Positions 54,833 through 64,000 of a stretch of DNA of 64,000 nt are shown here, piece by piece. Each line of letters starts with the position of its first letter. Position 1 is the stretch's first letter. Made by a program: the position numbers and the translations under genes. Location: assembly GCF_038443385.1 (NCBI RefSeq), contig NZ_CP151726.1, positions 4,526,001-4,590,000 of the forward strand, read 5' to 3'. Source of the DNA: Stieleria varia (GTDB lineage: Bacteria; Planctomycetota; Planctomycetia; Pirellulales; Pirellulaceae). The notes beneath the pieces were generated by a model. It saw only the letters and a list, made by a program, of their open reading frames with translations. It was not told the DNA's origin and made no database searches.

Positions 54833-56521
54833 ATGCCCGAATCGCCATCCCCTGGCCAGAACTCGGACGACTTGCCGATCAACCAGCAGCCCCCAGAGGG
54901 CGATGCTCTCGATCCGTCGTCACAAGACCCAGTGTCACAAAGCGTCGATCCGCCCACCACCTTGTTTCGCATGCTGGCCTGCGTCGGCCCGGGACTCATC
55001 GTGGCCGGCTCGATCGTGGGCAGCGGTGAGCTGATTGCGACGACCAAGACGGGCGCCGAAGCAGGTTTCAGCTTGCTGTGGCTGATCCTGCTGGGATGTG
55101 TCATCAAAGTCTTTGCACAGATTGAGTTTGGACGTTACGCGATCACGAGCGGCAAAACGACCCTCCAAGCATTGGACGAGGTTCCCGGGCCACGTTTGGC
55201 CGGTCGCGGAAATTGGCTGGTCTGGTATTGGGTGTTGATGTGGTTGGCCAGTATTTCCCAGCTCGGTGGAATCGTAGGCGGAGTGGGTCAAGCCCTTGCG
55301 ATCAGCGCGCCGATCACTCAAGCCGGCCAGGAGTACAACGTTACCGCTGATGACATTCACATGCGACGCTACGAAGAGTATCGCAGCCAAGTCGTCCGGG
55401 ATGGCGGCGCCGAGTCGACGGCGGTCATCGAGCCTGTTGAATCAGTCGATGCTGAGCTGATGGATGCAACCAAGGACGTTGTCGAAACAGAAGCATCTCG
55501 ATGGAGCGAGTACAACGCCAAGCACGGCGTTGACTCCGATGGAAACCCCAGCGTGCCGCACGACGCAGCGATCTGGGCTGCGATCGTTGCCGTCCTGACC
55601 AGTTTGGTCCTGGTGTGGGGACGCTACGGCCTGATCCAATCGCTCTCCACCATCCTTGTCGCTTCGTTCACGTTGCTGACCGTTTTCAACTTGTTCCTCT
55701 TGCAAGGCCAACCAGAGTTCAGTGTTCGATGGTCCGAGTTTTGGTCTGGCTTGATGCCGTCATTGCCAGAACGCACCGCCGGGATCAACCCGATCGGCAC
55801 CGCGCTCGCCACCTTCGGAATCATCGGCGTGGGGGCCGCCGAGCTGGTCGTCTATCCGTATTGGTGTTTGGAAAAAGGGTACGGCAAATTCACCGGAGTC
55901 AACGACGGCAGTCCCGCGTGGCGTGAACGTGCCGCCGGTTGGATGCGAGTCATGCACATCGATGCGTGGGGATCGATGATCGTCTACACTTTTGCCACCA
56001 TCGCGTTTTACTTACTCGGTGCGGCAGTCTTGCACCGCTTGGGATTGAACCCGGAAAAGAACGACATGGTGCGAACGCTGGCGGTCATGTTCCGTCCGGT
56101 TTTTAGCGAGTGGGCGGCGATGGTGTTTCTCTTCGGTGCATTTGCCGTGCTCTACTCGACATTCTTTGTCGCCAACGCCAGCCACGCCAGGACATTCTCC
56201 GACGCCTTGCGTGTGGTCGGGCTGATCGCGGAGGATGAAGTCACCCGGGAGCGTTGGATCCGTATCCTCAGCGGCGTTTTTCCGATTCTGTGTCTGGTGA
56301 TTTTCTTGGCCTTTCAAGCACCCGCGCAACTGGTACTGCTGAGCGGGGTGGCACAAGGAATCATGCTGCCGATGCTCGCCGGCGCGGCGTTGTTCTTTCG
56401 GTACAAACGTGTCACCGAAGGCCTGACGCCGGGACGCTGGTGGGACCTGATGCTCTGGCTCTCCGCCGCCGCCATGCTGGTCACCGGCGTCTGGACCGTA
56501 GTGGACAAGTTCTTGAACTAG
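54833..56521 (+). CDS. Nramp-like metal transporter homologue with altered metal site
   Basis: A 562-residue inner membrane protein with about 11 hydrophobic segments after a 45-residue soluble start. The first helix (LACVGPGLIVAGSIVGSGELIATTKTGAEAGFSLLW) aligns with Nramp helix 1, but the metal-binding DPGN is replaced by GSGE. The helix 6 region reads GAAELVVYPYWCLEKG where Nramp has MPH. Between helices 4 and 5 is a hydrophilic insert of about 75 residues (about 165-240). The family moves Mn2+ or Fe2+ with protons; with both ligand sets changed the substrate here is uncertain. The TAG stop is the left CTAG of MITE copy C. Confidence 0.82.
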   Translation: MPESPSPGQNSDDLPINQQPPEGDALDPSSQDPVSQSVDPPTTLFRMLACVGPGLIVAGSIVGSGELIATTKTGAEAGFSLLWLILLGCVIKVFAQIEFGRYAITSGKTTLQALDEVPGPRLAGRGNWLVWYWVLMWLASISQLGGIVGGVGQALAISAPITQAGQEYNVTADDIHMRRYEEYRSQVVRDGGAESTAVIEPVESVDAELMDATKDVVETEASRWSEYNAKHGVDSDGNPSVPHDAAIWAAIVAVLTSLVLVWGRYGLIQSLSTILVASFTLLTVFNLFLLQGQPEFSVRWSEFWSGLMPSLPERTAGINPIGTALATFGIIGVGAAELVVYPYWCLEKGYGKFTGVNDGSPAWRERAAGWMRVMHIDAWGSMIVYTFATIAFYLLGAAVLHRLGLNPEKNDMVRTLAVMFRPVFSEWAAMVFLFGAFAVLYSTFFVANASHARTFSDALRVVGLIAEDEVTRERWIRILSGVFPILCLVIFLAFQAPAQLVLLSGVAQGIMLPMLAGAALFFRYKRVTEGLTPGRWWDLMLWLSAAAMLVTGVWTVVDKFLN

Positions 56522-57294
56522 TGCGTCGTCCAGTCTTAGAACGCGGGGTCCGATCAATGAGCCGTTTTGGCGTTAGCCACGGTTTTCGCGACTCTTAGAA
56601 CGCGGGGTTCGATCAATGAGCCGTTTTGGCGTTAGCCACGGTTTTCGCGACTCTTAGAACGCGGGGTTCGATCAATGAGCCGTTTTGGCGTTAGCCACGG
56701 TTTTCGCGACTCTTAGAACGCGGGTTTGATCAATGAGCCGTTTTGGCGTTAGCCACGGTTTTCGCGACTCTTAGAACGCGGGTTTGATCAATGAGCCGTT
56801 TTGGCGTTAGCCACGGTTTTCGCGACTCTTAGAACGCGGGTTTGATCAATGAGCCGTTTTGGCGTTAGCCACGGTTTTCGCGACTCTTAGAACGCGGGTT
56901 TGATCAATGAGCCGTTTTGGCGTTAGCCACGGTTTTCGCGACTCTTAGAACGCGGGTCCGATCAATGAGCTGTTTTGGCGTTAGCCACGGTTCTCGCGAC
57001 TCTTAGAACGCGGGTCCGATCAATGAGCCGTTTTGGCGTTAGCCACGGTTTTCGCGACTCTTAGAACGCGGGGTTCGATCAATGAGCCGTTTTGGCGTTA
57101 GCCACGGTTTTCGCGACTCTTAGAACGCGGGGTTCGATCAATGAGCTGTTTTGGCGTTAGCCACGGTTTTCGCGACTCTTAGAACGCGGGGTCCGATCAA
57201 TGAGCCGTTTTGGCGTTAGCCAAGGTTTTCGCGACTCAACCGTGGCTAACGCCAAAACGGCTAACCCCAAAATCAAGTCTGGACGATGCACTAG
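56518..57294. mobile_element. MITE-like element, expanded copy C (777 bp, 12 tandem units)
   Basis: The ends match copies A and B (CTAG plus TGCRTCGTCC terminal repeats), in the opposite orientation. Inside, the stem sequence around ATCAATGAGCCGTTTTGGCG followed by TTAGCCACGGTTTTCGCGAC is present twelve times head to tail with period 59 (58 in units carrying GGGTTTGATC). It then closes with one inverted arm, CCGTGGCTAACGCCAAAACGG. The units are almost identical, so the expansion is recent and may vary between strains. There is no coding capacity. Confidence 0.92.
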
Positions 57295-57771
57295 AGCCCC
57301 AGACGGACTAAAGCGGGACTGCTCAAAGTTTGGGGTTGTCACGTTTTTTTGATGCCACCGTCTTATTCCTCGTGGCACCTCCCCCAAGGAACTTGGGGGA
57401 GGTCGAGCAGAGCCGTTCAGGCGAATGCGAGGGAGGGGGCATGCGCGCCGGTTAAACACATCAATGCGCATTGCCCAGCGCAGGCCCCCTCCCGGATCTT
57501 GCTTCGCTCGATCCGACCTCCCCCAAATTCTTTGGTGGAGGTGACAGCAGACCCGCGCAAACACAAAATTCCACAACATAAAACTTTGAACGGTCCAGCC
57601 CAATGCCGCCATCCGCATCGCTAACGCGTCAATTCGCCCGCTGACGATTCGGGAAAACCGCTCTATACTGAGTGGACCGCATCAAGAATCGATTTGAGTA
57701 CCGATTGGTTCTCACTGCGCAGTCCCACCTTTTGCCGAACGATCGGCCTCTCTTTCTAATTCAACCATTTG
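57295..57771. repeat. Intergenic region with paired ACCTCCCCCAA hairpins
   Basis: Two hairpins, ACCTCCCCCAAGGAACTTGG... at 57377-57403 and a similar one at 57516-57542 (arms of 12 bp, the second with one mismatch), border about 110 bases, a layout typical of a non-coding repeat element. The remaining bases up to the SGNH fusion gene show no gene and must hold its promoter. Confidence 0.65.
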
Positions 57772-60700
57772 ATGAACCCGGATCGTCTGATGAAATCCTG
57801 CCCGTCGTTGCTCCCACTCTACGCCCTCTCGCTGATTTTCGTTCTGGTCCCGATTGCGTCCGCCGACTCGGCTAAGTTGTCCCTGTCGCCCGAACAAAAG
57901 GTCGCCGTGATCGGCAACTCTCTCGCCGAGCGGATGAATCTTTTCGGCGATTTTGAAACACGCTTCCAGCTTCGCAACGCCGGAAAGAAAATTCAGTTTC
58001 GTAATTTCGGCTGGCCGGCCGACGAAGTGGCTAATCGGCAACGCCCCAACAGCTACACGACGATCGACGATCCCCTGAAGATCTACTCGCCGAACGTTTT
58101 CTTGTGCTTCTACGGTTTCAACGAGTCGTTCGCCGGGACATCACCAGAAACGCTCGCCGCTTTCCGTGACGCTTATCGCCAAAACATTGCCAACATGGCA
58201 TCGACCTACGGCGCGGACGGCAAAGCTCAATTTGTCCTGATCAGCCCCACCGCTTTCGAAAAGTCAGACAACCCGCTCGCGCCTGACGCGGATCAGATCA
58301 ACGCAGCACTGGCAGCGTACACCCAAGCCATCCAGGAGGTCGCACAGTCAGACGGGCATCTGTTTGTGGACTTGTTCACTCCCACATCTGAACTGTTCAA
58401 CGCAACCATCGGAGCTCAGTTCACGATCAACGGTGTCCATCTCAACGAGGCGGGCGACCGAGTTCTGGGGCGACTGCTCGATGCCGCATTGTTTGGCAGC
58501 GAAGCCACTGCAGATTCTGAAAGCGACCTGTTCAAACGCATCAATCGCTGGGTGAACGACAAGTCCTGGTATCACTTGCAAGACTACCGCATGCTCAATG
58601 GTTGGTACGTCTACGGTGGACGCCGAACGTGGGACACCGAAACGTTCCCGACCGAATATCGCAAGATCCGCAATATGGTCCAGGTGCGTGATCAGTACAT
58701 CTGGGACTTGGTAGCCGGTCGACCGGTACCCGACGAGCCCGACGATTCGAACACCGGCAGCGTCTTCACCCCCGAAACCATGTTCGGCACACGCGACGAA
58801 AACTTTCGCCAAATGCGTGAGCCCAAAGAATTGCGTTACCCGTCGCCGGAGGAATCGATCGAGATGATGTCGATCCCCGAGGGTTTCAAAGTTGAGTTGT
58901 TCGCGTCGGAACGAGAGTTTCCCGAACTGGCCAACCCCAATCAAATTGCGTTCGACTCGAAAGGACGCCTGTGGGTTTCTTGCATGGCCAATTATCCCCA
59001 GTGGCAACCCGGGGCCGCCAAACCGAACGATCGCTTGCTGATCTTGGAGGACACGGACAACGACGGCAAAGCGGACACTTGCAAGACGTTTTATGACAAG
59101 CTCATCTGTCCCACCGGATTCGAGTTCTACAACGGCGGCGTGCTGGTGGTCGATGAACCACGTATCCTGTTCATCAAGGATACCGACGGGGACGACGTGG
59201 CTGATGAAGTCACCCATTTGATCGACGGGATCGCTACCGATGACACTCACCATACCGTCGGTGCTTGGGAGTTCTCGCACGGCGGCCAACTGCACATGCT
59301 GGAGGGCGTTTCTCTGTCAACAACGATGGAGACTCCCTGGGGACCCGTCCGCAATCGCAATACCGGAGGCGTCTACACGCTTGACCCGGTGACGCTGCAA
59401 ATGAGCCACTATCGAACGCCGGGATACGGCAACCCTTGGTGCATGGTGTTCGATCCATGGGGCAACGGAATCGTCGGTGACGGCACCAACGCAAAACAAC
59501 ACTGGATCGCTCCGCTGGCGGGCAAAGAAGTCCCGTCGCGGAAAACGCTGACACCGGTGTTCGACAACGAAGGCATGCGTCCTGCGGTGGGCAACGAGTT
59601 CTTGCTCTCCCGGCACTTGCCTGACGAAATGCAAGGCCAATTCATCTACGCATGCGTGATCAACATGCACGGTATGCCCCGGTTCAACTTGCGTTACGAG
59701 TCCAACGGGGCGGGCTACCAAGGAGAACGGGTCGACGATTTGCTCTCCTCCACCGACATGATCTTTCGCCCTGTCGATCCCAAGATCGGACCCGACGGAG
59801 CGATCTGGTTTGGCGATTGGTGCAATGCACTGATCGGTCACATGCAGTACTCGCAACGTGACCCCAATCGCGACCATACCCACGGTCGTGTCTACCGCAT
59901 GATCAACACCAAGAAGCCATTGTTGCCCGTGGTGGACTACAGCAATGCATCGATTCGCATGATGTTGGACGATCTGCGCGTTCCTGAGTTGCGAACCCGC
60001 TATCGCATCCGTCGAGAGTTGCGAGCGCGTGACCGCGCTGAGGTTTTGGCCACGGTGCGACGCTGGGCGGCGGAACAGACCGACGCGCTGCAACTTTGTG
60101 AAGCCATGTGGATTCAAGAGAGTTTTCGTGAACTCGATCCGTCATTGTTGGCACGGATCCTATCGGAGTCGGACTACCGGGCGCGAGCCGCAGCGATCAA
60201 CGCGATCACCAACGAACGCGATCGCGTGGACGGGTTTCACGATTATCTGGCGGCTGCCGTGAAAGACCCGCACCCGCGGGTTCGACTGGAAGCCCTTCGT
60301 GGAATCAGTTTTTTGGAAACGCCCGACGCAACCGAACTTGCGTTGGCCGTCAGCGACCAGCCGATGGACCATTGGCTGGAATACACGATGGAACACACGC
60401 TGCAGGCCTTGGAGCCACAATGGTCTGAGCAGCAGAAGAATGAAAACTTCCTTGCCAACAGCAGCGAGCAAGCGAAGAAGTATTTTCAACGCTACGTCCG
60501 CATGTCCGGCCCGGGCGGAGACGCTGTCATTCCACTGGAAATCGCGGAGAACGTAGACGGTGACATGAGGGGTCGCTATCAAGCCGTCCGCATGCTAGCG
60601 GGCATCCGCGGCGGCAACGCTGATCGCGGTGCCAATGTTTTCAAACAAGTCTGTTCGGCTTGCCACATGATCGGTGATCTCGGCAAAAAGTTCGGCCCTG

Positions 60701-61515
60701 AACTTTCTGACATCGGACAACGCATGGACACGGAGAAACTGATCCGGTCCATCTTGATGCCCAATGATGAGATCGCAAAAGGATACGAGACGGTTCAAGT
60801 GCTGGATGTCGACGGTAAAGTCACCAACGGTTTTGTCTTGGCCGAAACCGATGAGAAGTTGACGTTGGGGGTCGCAAACGGAAAAACGGAAGAGATCTTG
60901 AAGGACGACATCGAGCTGACCAAGCCGATGAAAGCAAGTTCGATGCCCGAAGGTTTGATCACGCAAATCGCGCCGATTGAGTTTTTGGATTTGGTTGAGT
61001 TCCTCAAACGGCAGCGGGCAATCGGCAAGTCAACTCAGCGGGGATGGATCTCGCCGACATACCGAACCGCTCCCAAACTGCGAGAACACAACGGCGTCAA
61101 AGAAATCGCGTATGATGCAGCCTTGAAATTCGGACCCCATTTTGCCGACGGTGGATACAACGAAAACGCCCACCTCTTTCTGACGACAGTCGAGCCCGAT
61201 GGTTGGCGATTCTCGTTTCACAGCGTCGAGAATGTTGACGATCCGTACATCACGATCCGGCTCAAGAAATCCTCGACGTTGAAACACATGTGGCTTCGCA
61301 ACCGCGCCGAACCCCAGTTCTATCAGCGGGCCAAAGGACTCACCGTCTGGGTCAGCCAGGACGATGAGAACTACACGAAAGTATGGTCAGCGGAGAATCT
61401 CGGCGCGGAATGGATGATTGATTTCCCGCCGGATACCCAAGCCCGCTACATCCGAATCGGAATCGAGGGAAATGGGATCTTTCACCTTTTGCAAGGCGCG
61501 GTCTACGGTGAGTAA
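57772..61515 (+). CDS. SGNH - PVC-type dehydrogenase - HEAT - cytochrome c fusion protein
   Basis: A 1247-residue exported protein. The third in-frame Met (MKSCPSLLPLYALSLIFVLVPIASAD) best begins the signal peptide, so translation may start at 57790. Domains in order: SGNH/GDSL-like hydrolase, about 40-240 (VAVIGNSLAERM, FYGFNESF, GVHLNEAGDRVLG); PVC-type propeller dehydrogenase, about 360-720 (PEGFKVELFASEREFPELANPNQIAFDSKGRLWVSC, DTDNDGKADTCKTF, KIGPDGAIWFGDWCN); HEAT-like helices, about 730-930; a cytochrome c with CSACH near 961 (VFKQVCSACHMIGDLGKKFGPELSDIG); and a discoidin-like beta domain at the end. Probably oxidises or cleaves complex glycans outside the cell membrane; the substrate is unknown. 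Confidence 0.93.
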   Translation: MNPDRLMKSCPSLLPLYALSLIFVLVPIASADSAKLSLSPEQKVAVIGNSLAERMNLFGDFETRFQLRNAGKKIQFRNFGWPADEVANRQRPNSYTTIDDPLKIYSPNVFLCFYGFNESFAGTSPETLAAFRDAYRQNIANMASTYGADGKAQFVLISPTAFEKSDNPLAPDADQINAALAAYTQAIQEVAQSDGHLFVDLFTPTSELFNATIGAQFTINGVHLNEAGDRVLGRLLDAALFGSEATADSESDLFKRINRWVNDKSWYHLQDYRMLNGWYVYGGRRTWDTETFPTEYRKIRNMVQVRDQYIWDLVAGRPVPDEPDDSNTGSVFTPETMFGTRDENFRQMREPKELRYPSPEESIEMMSIPEGFKVELFASEREFPELANPNQIAFDSKGRLWVSCMANYPQWQPGAAKPNDRLLILEDTDNDGKADTCKTFYDKLICPTGFEFYNGGVLVVDEPRILFIKDTDGDDVADEVTHLIDGIATDDTHHTVGAWEFSHGGQLHMLEGVSLSTTMETPWGPVRNRNTGGVYTLDPVTLQMSHYRTPGYGNPWCMVFDPWGNGIVGDGTNAKQHWIAPLAGKEVPSRKTLTPVFDNEGMRPAVGNEFLLSRHLPDEMQGQFIYACVINMHGMPRFNLRYESNGAGYQGERVDDLLSSTDMIFRPVDPKIGPDGAIWFGDWCNALIGHMQYSQRDPNRDHTHGRVYRMINTKKPLLPVVDYSNASIRMMLDDLRVPELRTRYRIRRELRARDRAEVLATVRRWAAEQTDALQLCEAMWIQESFRELDPSLLARILSESDYRARAAAINAITNERDRVDGFHDYLAAAVKDPHPRVRLEALRGISFLETPDATELALAVSDQPMDHWLEYTMEHTLQALEPQWSEQQKNENFLANSSEQAKKYFQRYVRMSGPGGDAVIPLEIAENVDGDMRGRYQAVRMLAGIRGGNADRGANVFKQVCSACHMIGDLGKKFGPELSDIGQRMDTEKLIRSILMPNDEIAKGYETVQVLDVDGKVTNGFVLAETDEKLTLGVANGKTEEILKDDIELTKPMKASSMPEGLITQIAPIEFLDLVEFLKRQRAIGKSTQRGWISPTYRTAPKLREHNGVKEIAYDAALKFGPHFADGGYNENAHLFLTTVEPDGWRFSFHSVENVDDPYITIRLKKSSTLKHMWLRNRAEPQFYQRAKGLTVWVSQDDENYTKVWSAENLGAEWMIDFPPDTQARYIRIGIEGNGIFHLLQGAVYGE

Positions 61516-61551
61516 TCCGATGGACCGAACTCAATCAAGGCAGCGACGGAC

Positions 61552-62991
61552 GTGAATGCCATTCGCGACCATTTGGCGTTGCCGTTGATCTCGCCGGCAA
61601 GACTCGGCTCTTCGACTTGGCTGCTGTACTTGCGATCCTTTGCGGTCGTCGGGCAGTTGATGACCATCCTGATGGCAGGCTGGATCTCGGACATCGACTT
61701 GCCCTACGTGCCGCTGCTGGTTCTCGTCGGACTGACCGCCACGACCAACTTGATTTACGGCATTTGGTTACGACGTTGGAGTCCCACGGCGGAGCACGCG
61801 AGGATCGCTGAAGCGTCACCGCTTTCCAGCGTCGCGGACGTGGATGAAAACACGCCGGTGATCCGAAACGTTTCGCTGGCGTTGATGCTGTTGGACTTGG
61901 TCACCCTGACCGCGATGCTGTATTTCAGCGGTGGCGCAGAAAATCCCTTCAGCTTCTTTTACTTTGTCAATCTCGCCGTCGGTGGTGTGATGATCCATCC
62001 ACGGGCGGCTTGGTCTTTGACGCTGACCGCGATCCTCGGGTACGCCTTCATTCTGCACTACTCGGTTCCGATCGACCTGTTTCAACGTTACAACGTCGCG
62101 CCGTCGGGAGTGGATGGGCTGGCGGCGGACGCATCATCCAATGGAATGATGGACATTCATCGTGTCGGATTGATGCTCGCCTTTTCAACCTGTGCCTCGG
62201 TCGTCACCTACTTCGTCACCCGTACCGCCGGTCTGCTACGTGACCGTGAACAACAGTTGCGTCGAACGGAGGCCGAGAAAGCAGCAAACCGACGGCTAGA
62301 AAGCTTGACGACGCTCGCTGCCGGGGCGGCGCACGAATTGGCGACCCCGCTGTCCACGATCGATGTCATCGCCCGAGAACTCACACGTCACCTGGACGAT
62401 GTTCCCAAGCCGGTTTCGGTCGACAACGACCTGCAACTCATCGACCAGCAACTGGAGATCTGCCGCAACATCTTGGAACGCATGCGAGGTGCAGCCGGTG
62501 ACTCAATGGCTCAGCGTTGGTACCGAACCACCGTCGGCGATTTGATCGACGCAAGCCTCGATGGCGTACGTGATCCGCATCGAGTGAACGTGGTGGACGG
62601 GCCAGATGATGTGGAGGGCCAGACGTTGTGGATGCCCGAGGAAGCAGTCGCGCAGGCGATTCGAAACCTGATTCATAACGGACTCGATGCCAGCGGCCCC
62701 AGTGGTCAAGTCACCTTGGAGTCGCGATTGGACACCGCAGCGCAACGCGTCGACATTCTGGTGACCGATCAAGGACAAGGGATGACCGAGGAAGTGCTCG
62801 GGCGTATCGGCGACCCGTTCTTTACCACCAAAGAACCCGGTCGCGGCATCGGGCTCGGTTTGTACTTGACCCGGAACGTCGTTTCACAACTCGGTGGCGA
62901 ACTCCAATTCAGCAGCGAACCGGGTAGAGGCACCACCGCGATCGCTTCCCTGCCATTGGGAAAACAGGACGCGTCGACCAACCAAACCTGA
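61552..62991 (+). CDS. RegB/PrrB-like sensor histidine kinase
   Basis: A 479-residue protein with six hydrophobic segments in residues 20-225. The GGAENPFSFFYFVNLAVG stretch (127-144) is the motif that in RegB/PrrB binds ubiquinone. The H-box is LAAGAAHELATPLSTI with H261, and the ATPase part has NLIHNGLDAS (N-box), DQGQGM, DPFFTTKEPGRGIGLGLYL (G-boxes). In RegB kinases a conserved cysteine near the H-box also senses redox state; I do not see it here. No response regulator gene lies next to it. The start is GTG at 61552, 36 bases after the fusion gene, so co-transcription is possible. Confidence 0.88.
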   Translation: MNAIRDHLALPLISPARLGSSTWLLYLRSFAVVGQLMTILMAGWISDIDLPYVPLLVLVGLTATTNLIYGIWLRRWSPTAEHARIAEASPLSSVADVDENTPVIRNVSLALMLLDLVTLTAMLYFSGGAENPFSFFYFVNLAVGGVMIHPRAAWSLTLTAILGYAFILHYSVPIDLFQRYNVAPSGVDGLAADASSNGMMDIHRVGLMLAFSTCASVVTYFVTRTAGLLRDREQQLRRTEAEKAANRRLESLTTLAAGAAHELATPLSTIDVIARELTRHLDDVPKPVSVDNDLQLIDQQLEICRNILERMRGAAGDSMAQRWYRTTVGDLIDASLDGVRDPHRVNVVDGPDDVEGQTLWMPEEAVAQAIRNLIHNGLDASGPSGQVTLESRLDTAAQRVDILVTDQGQGMTEEVLGRIGDPFFTTKEPGRGIGLGLYLTRNVVSQLGGELQFSSEPGRGTTAIASLPLGKQDASTNQT

Positions 62992-63015
62992 ATCGCCCCG
63001 TAACAACCCCGTCAT

Positions 63016-63034
63016 GGGATTCGCCAGAATTCCC
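63016..63034. repeat. Short palindromic intergenic repeat, half copy 4
   Basis: GGGATTCGCCAGAATTCCC, the left arm of the element at 1209-1250, preceded by CCGTCAT; the right arm is missing. It lies between the kinase gene and the convergent CvpA-like gene. Confidence 0.65.
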
Positions 63035-63112
63035 TCACGCCTTTGCATCCCCGCTCCAATCCCGTTTTCAATTTCGCCAGCAAAAAGTTCGTTGCACTTA
63101 AGCTGTCCACCC

Positions 63113-64000
63113 TTAAGCAGCCGGGCGATTGCGATCCATGGATTCGATTTGATTCATCAGCAACTGCTTTGCGCGCTTCATGAAGTCCTTTTGATCGACC
63201 ATGTCTTTGATCGCAGGATTGCTCATCAAACGCAGTGCCGTTGCTCGGTCGATCGGCTGCCCCGACTGCAGGATCTCTTTGATCTCGGGATCGGCGAGCA
63301 AGTTCTGCATTGCGAGCTGAAACTCGGGTTCCTCTTGCAACTGCCTGATCGATGGATCGTCGATCATTCGTCTCAGGTTCTGTGGATCACTCAAAACACG
63401 AACCGCCTTCTGAGTGGTACCGACTTGGCGCAGGACGTCAAAGTACTCGAACGGATTGTACTGCTTGACGATCGGACCCACTTTACTGGTGCGGGTATTG
63501 TCGGCCAAATTGACCACCCATCGATTCGCTGCATTGGGCTCAACACCGTCCGCTTGCGTGGGCATCATGGGCTCTAGGTACAAGATACCGCCGAGCAGCA
63601 GCAAAGTCGCAAAAGCGGCTTGTCCCAAACCCGTGATGCACCCGACATATCGGTCCGCCACCGCCCAATTGCGTCGACGCTCCATGAAACGAGTGATGAT
63701 CTTGTGGCTGAGAAAACAGACGAGTGCAGAAATCACGATCCCGATGACGGCGATCGACAGAAAACGATTGGTCAGACCGCTTGTTTCCAATACTCGTGAA
63801 AACTGATACTCGTACGTGGTGCCCAGTCCGGGGGCAAATCGGTACGCCAACGCAAACCCCAAAACGCACGAGAACAGCCTCGCCACACCGACGCGAAACC
63901 CGCTCAAGGCACTCAGGCCTGTGACCGCAATGAACGTTGCGGTCACAAAGTCACGTTGGTAGGCAAAGCAGGCGAACCCTCCCAGGGCTCCGATGACCAA
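63113..64000 (-). CDS. CvpA-like membrane protein (5' end may lie outside window)
   Basis: At least 295 residues; the frame is open up to the last base of the window, so the start is not certain. Four hydrophobic segments in the first 145 residues and FRVGVARLFSCVLGFALAYRFAP fit the CvpA (colicin V production) family. The C-terminal half is soluble and contains short helical repeats, DPQNLRRMIDDPSIRQL, EPEFQLAMQNLLADPEIKEIL and LMSNPAIKDMVDQKDFM, like those seen at the end of some chaperone-binding proteins. Function unknown. Confidence 0.8.
   Translation of the reverse strand: MVIGALGGFACFAYQRDFVTATFIAVTGLSALSGFRVGVARLFSCVLGFALAYRFAPGLGTTYEYQFSRVLETSGLTNRFLSIAVIGIVISALVCFLSHKIITRFMERRRNWAVADRYVGCITGLGQAAFATLLLLGGILYLEPMMPTQADGVEPNAANRWVVNLADNTRTSKVGPIVKQYNPFEYFDVLRQVGTTQKAVRVLSDPQNLRRMIDDPSIRQLQEEPEFQLAMQNLLADPEIKEILQSGQPIDRATALRLMSNPAIKDMVDQKDFMKRAKQLLMNQIESMDRNRPAA

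Noticed and set aside
56581-57240. CRISPR-like look of a tract with regular 58-59 bp periodicity
   Set aside because: The whole 58-59 bp unit repeats; there are no unique spacers, no cas genes nearby, and the tract sits within the ends of a known MITE.

Overview
This window is chromosomal DNA of a planctomycete, most likely a Rhodopirellula-like member of the Pirellulaceae. The evidence is gene content: a Tat-exported DUF1501 protein, a DUF1552 plus DUF1592-type cytochrome c pair, a Pirellula/Verrucomicrobium-type haem-binding dehydrogenase fused to an SGNH domain, a cysteine-rich YTV cell-wall protein, Gfo/Idh/MocA exported oxidoreductases, and an operon that starts with a lipid A gene set in a sulfate-assimilation context. 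Starts are often GTG or TTG, and Shine-Dalgarno sequences are present only at some genes.

Layout. 1-9.5 kb: exported oxidoreductase (partial), DUF1501 protein, PIN-TRAM membrane protein, tRNA-Arg(TCT), phosphatidylserine decarboxylase, a HEAT-like exported protein, and a tight cysH / Rrf2 / lpxK run. 9.5-13.6 kb: a repeat island made of 231-234 bp units packed with REP-like hairpins. It contains a small HUH (Y1) transposase gene and is interrupted by a complete IS4-type insertion sequence. 13.6-17.4 kb: aspS, an MFS transporter and glutathione peroxidase. 18-20.2 kb: palindromic repeats and another piece of the same repeat family, split by a second complete IS4-type element. 20.3-28 kb: thymidine kinase, HMA-like protein, CbiX-type chelatase, DUF1552 / DUF1592 pair, TIM-barrel protein, a further repeat fragment and a decayed gene. 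28.2-34.2 kb: an acidic exported protein of unknown role, a free-standing RNA polymerase alpha-CTD-like protein, and a four-gene cluster (two arrestin-like/membrane proteins, a P-loop ATPase, an unknown). 34.3-44.2 kb: SMP-30, QueD, a trypsin-TPR protease, a small CxxC protein, Rex, YTV protein and a large anchored prenyltransferase-fold protein. 44.7-54.5 kb: FMN-binding TPR protein overlapping a GH62 enzyme, then a six-gene overlapping MoxR / DUF4350 / DUF4129 / membrane / SpoIIM / RDD operon on the minus strand. 54.8-64 kb: Nramp-like transporter, expanded MITE, the SGNH-PVC-cytochrome fusion, RegB-like kinase and CvpA-like protein (partial).

The most interesting content is the mobile and repetitive DNA. 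(i) A REP-like repeat family follows the plan CTGTC + 5-bp stem + TCC loop, and its hairpins directly flank a Y1 transposase gene; this looks like a REP/RAYT-type system built into long tandem arrays. (ii) Two different IS4-type elements each sit inside the same GGG-N6-CCC palindrome of this repeat. (iii) A 133-bp MITE-like palindrome sits in CTAG sites, twice at the TAG stop codon of a gene; a third copy has expanded internally to twelve 58-59 bp tandem copies. (iv) Several gene 3' ends are encoded by repeat sequence.
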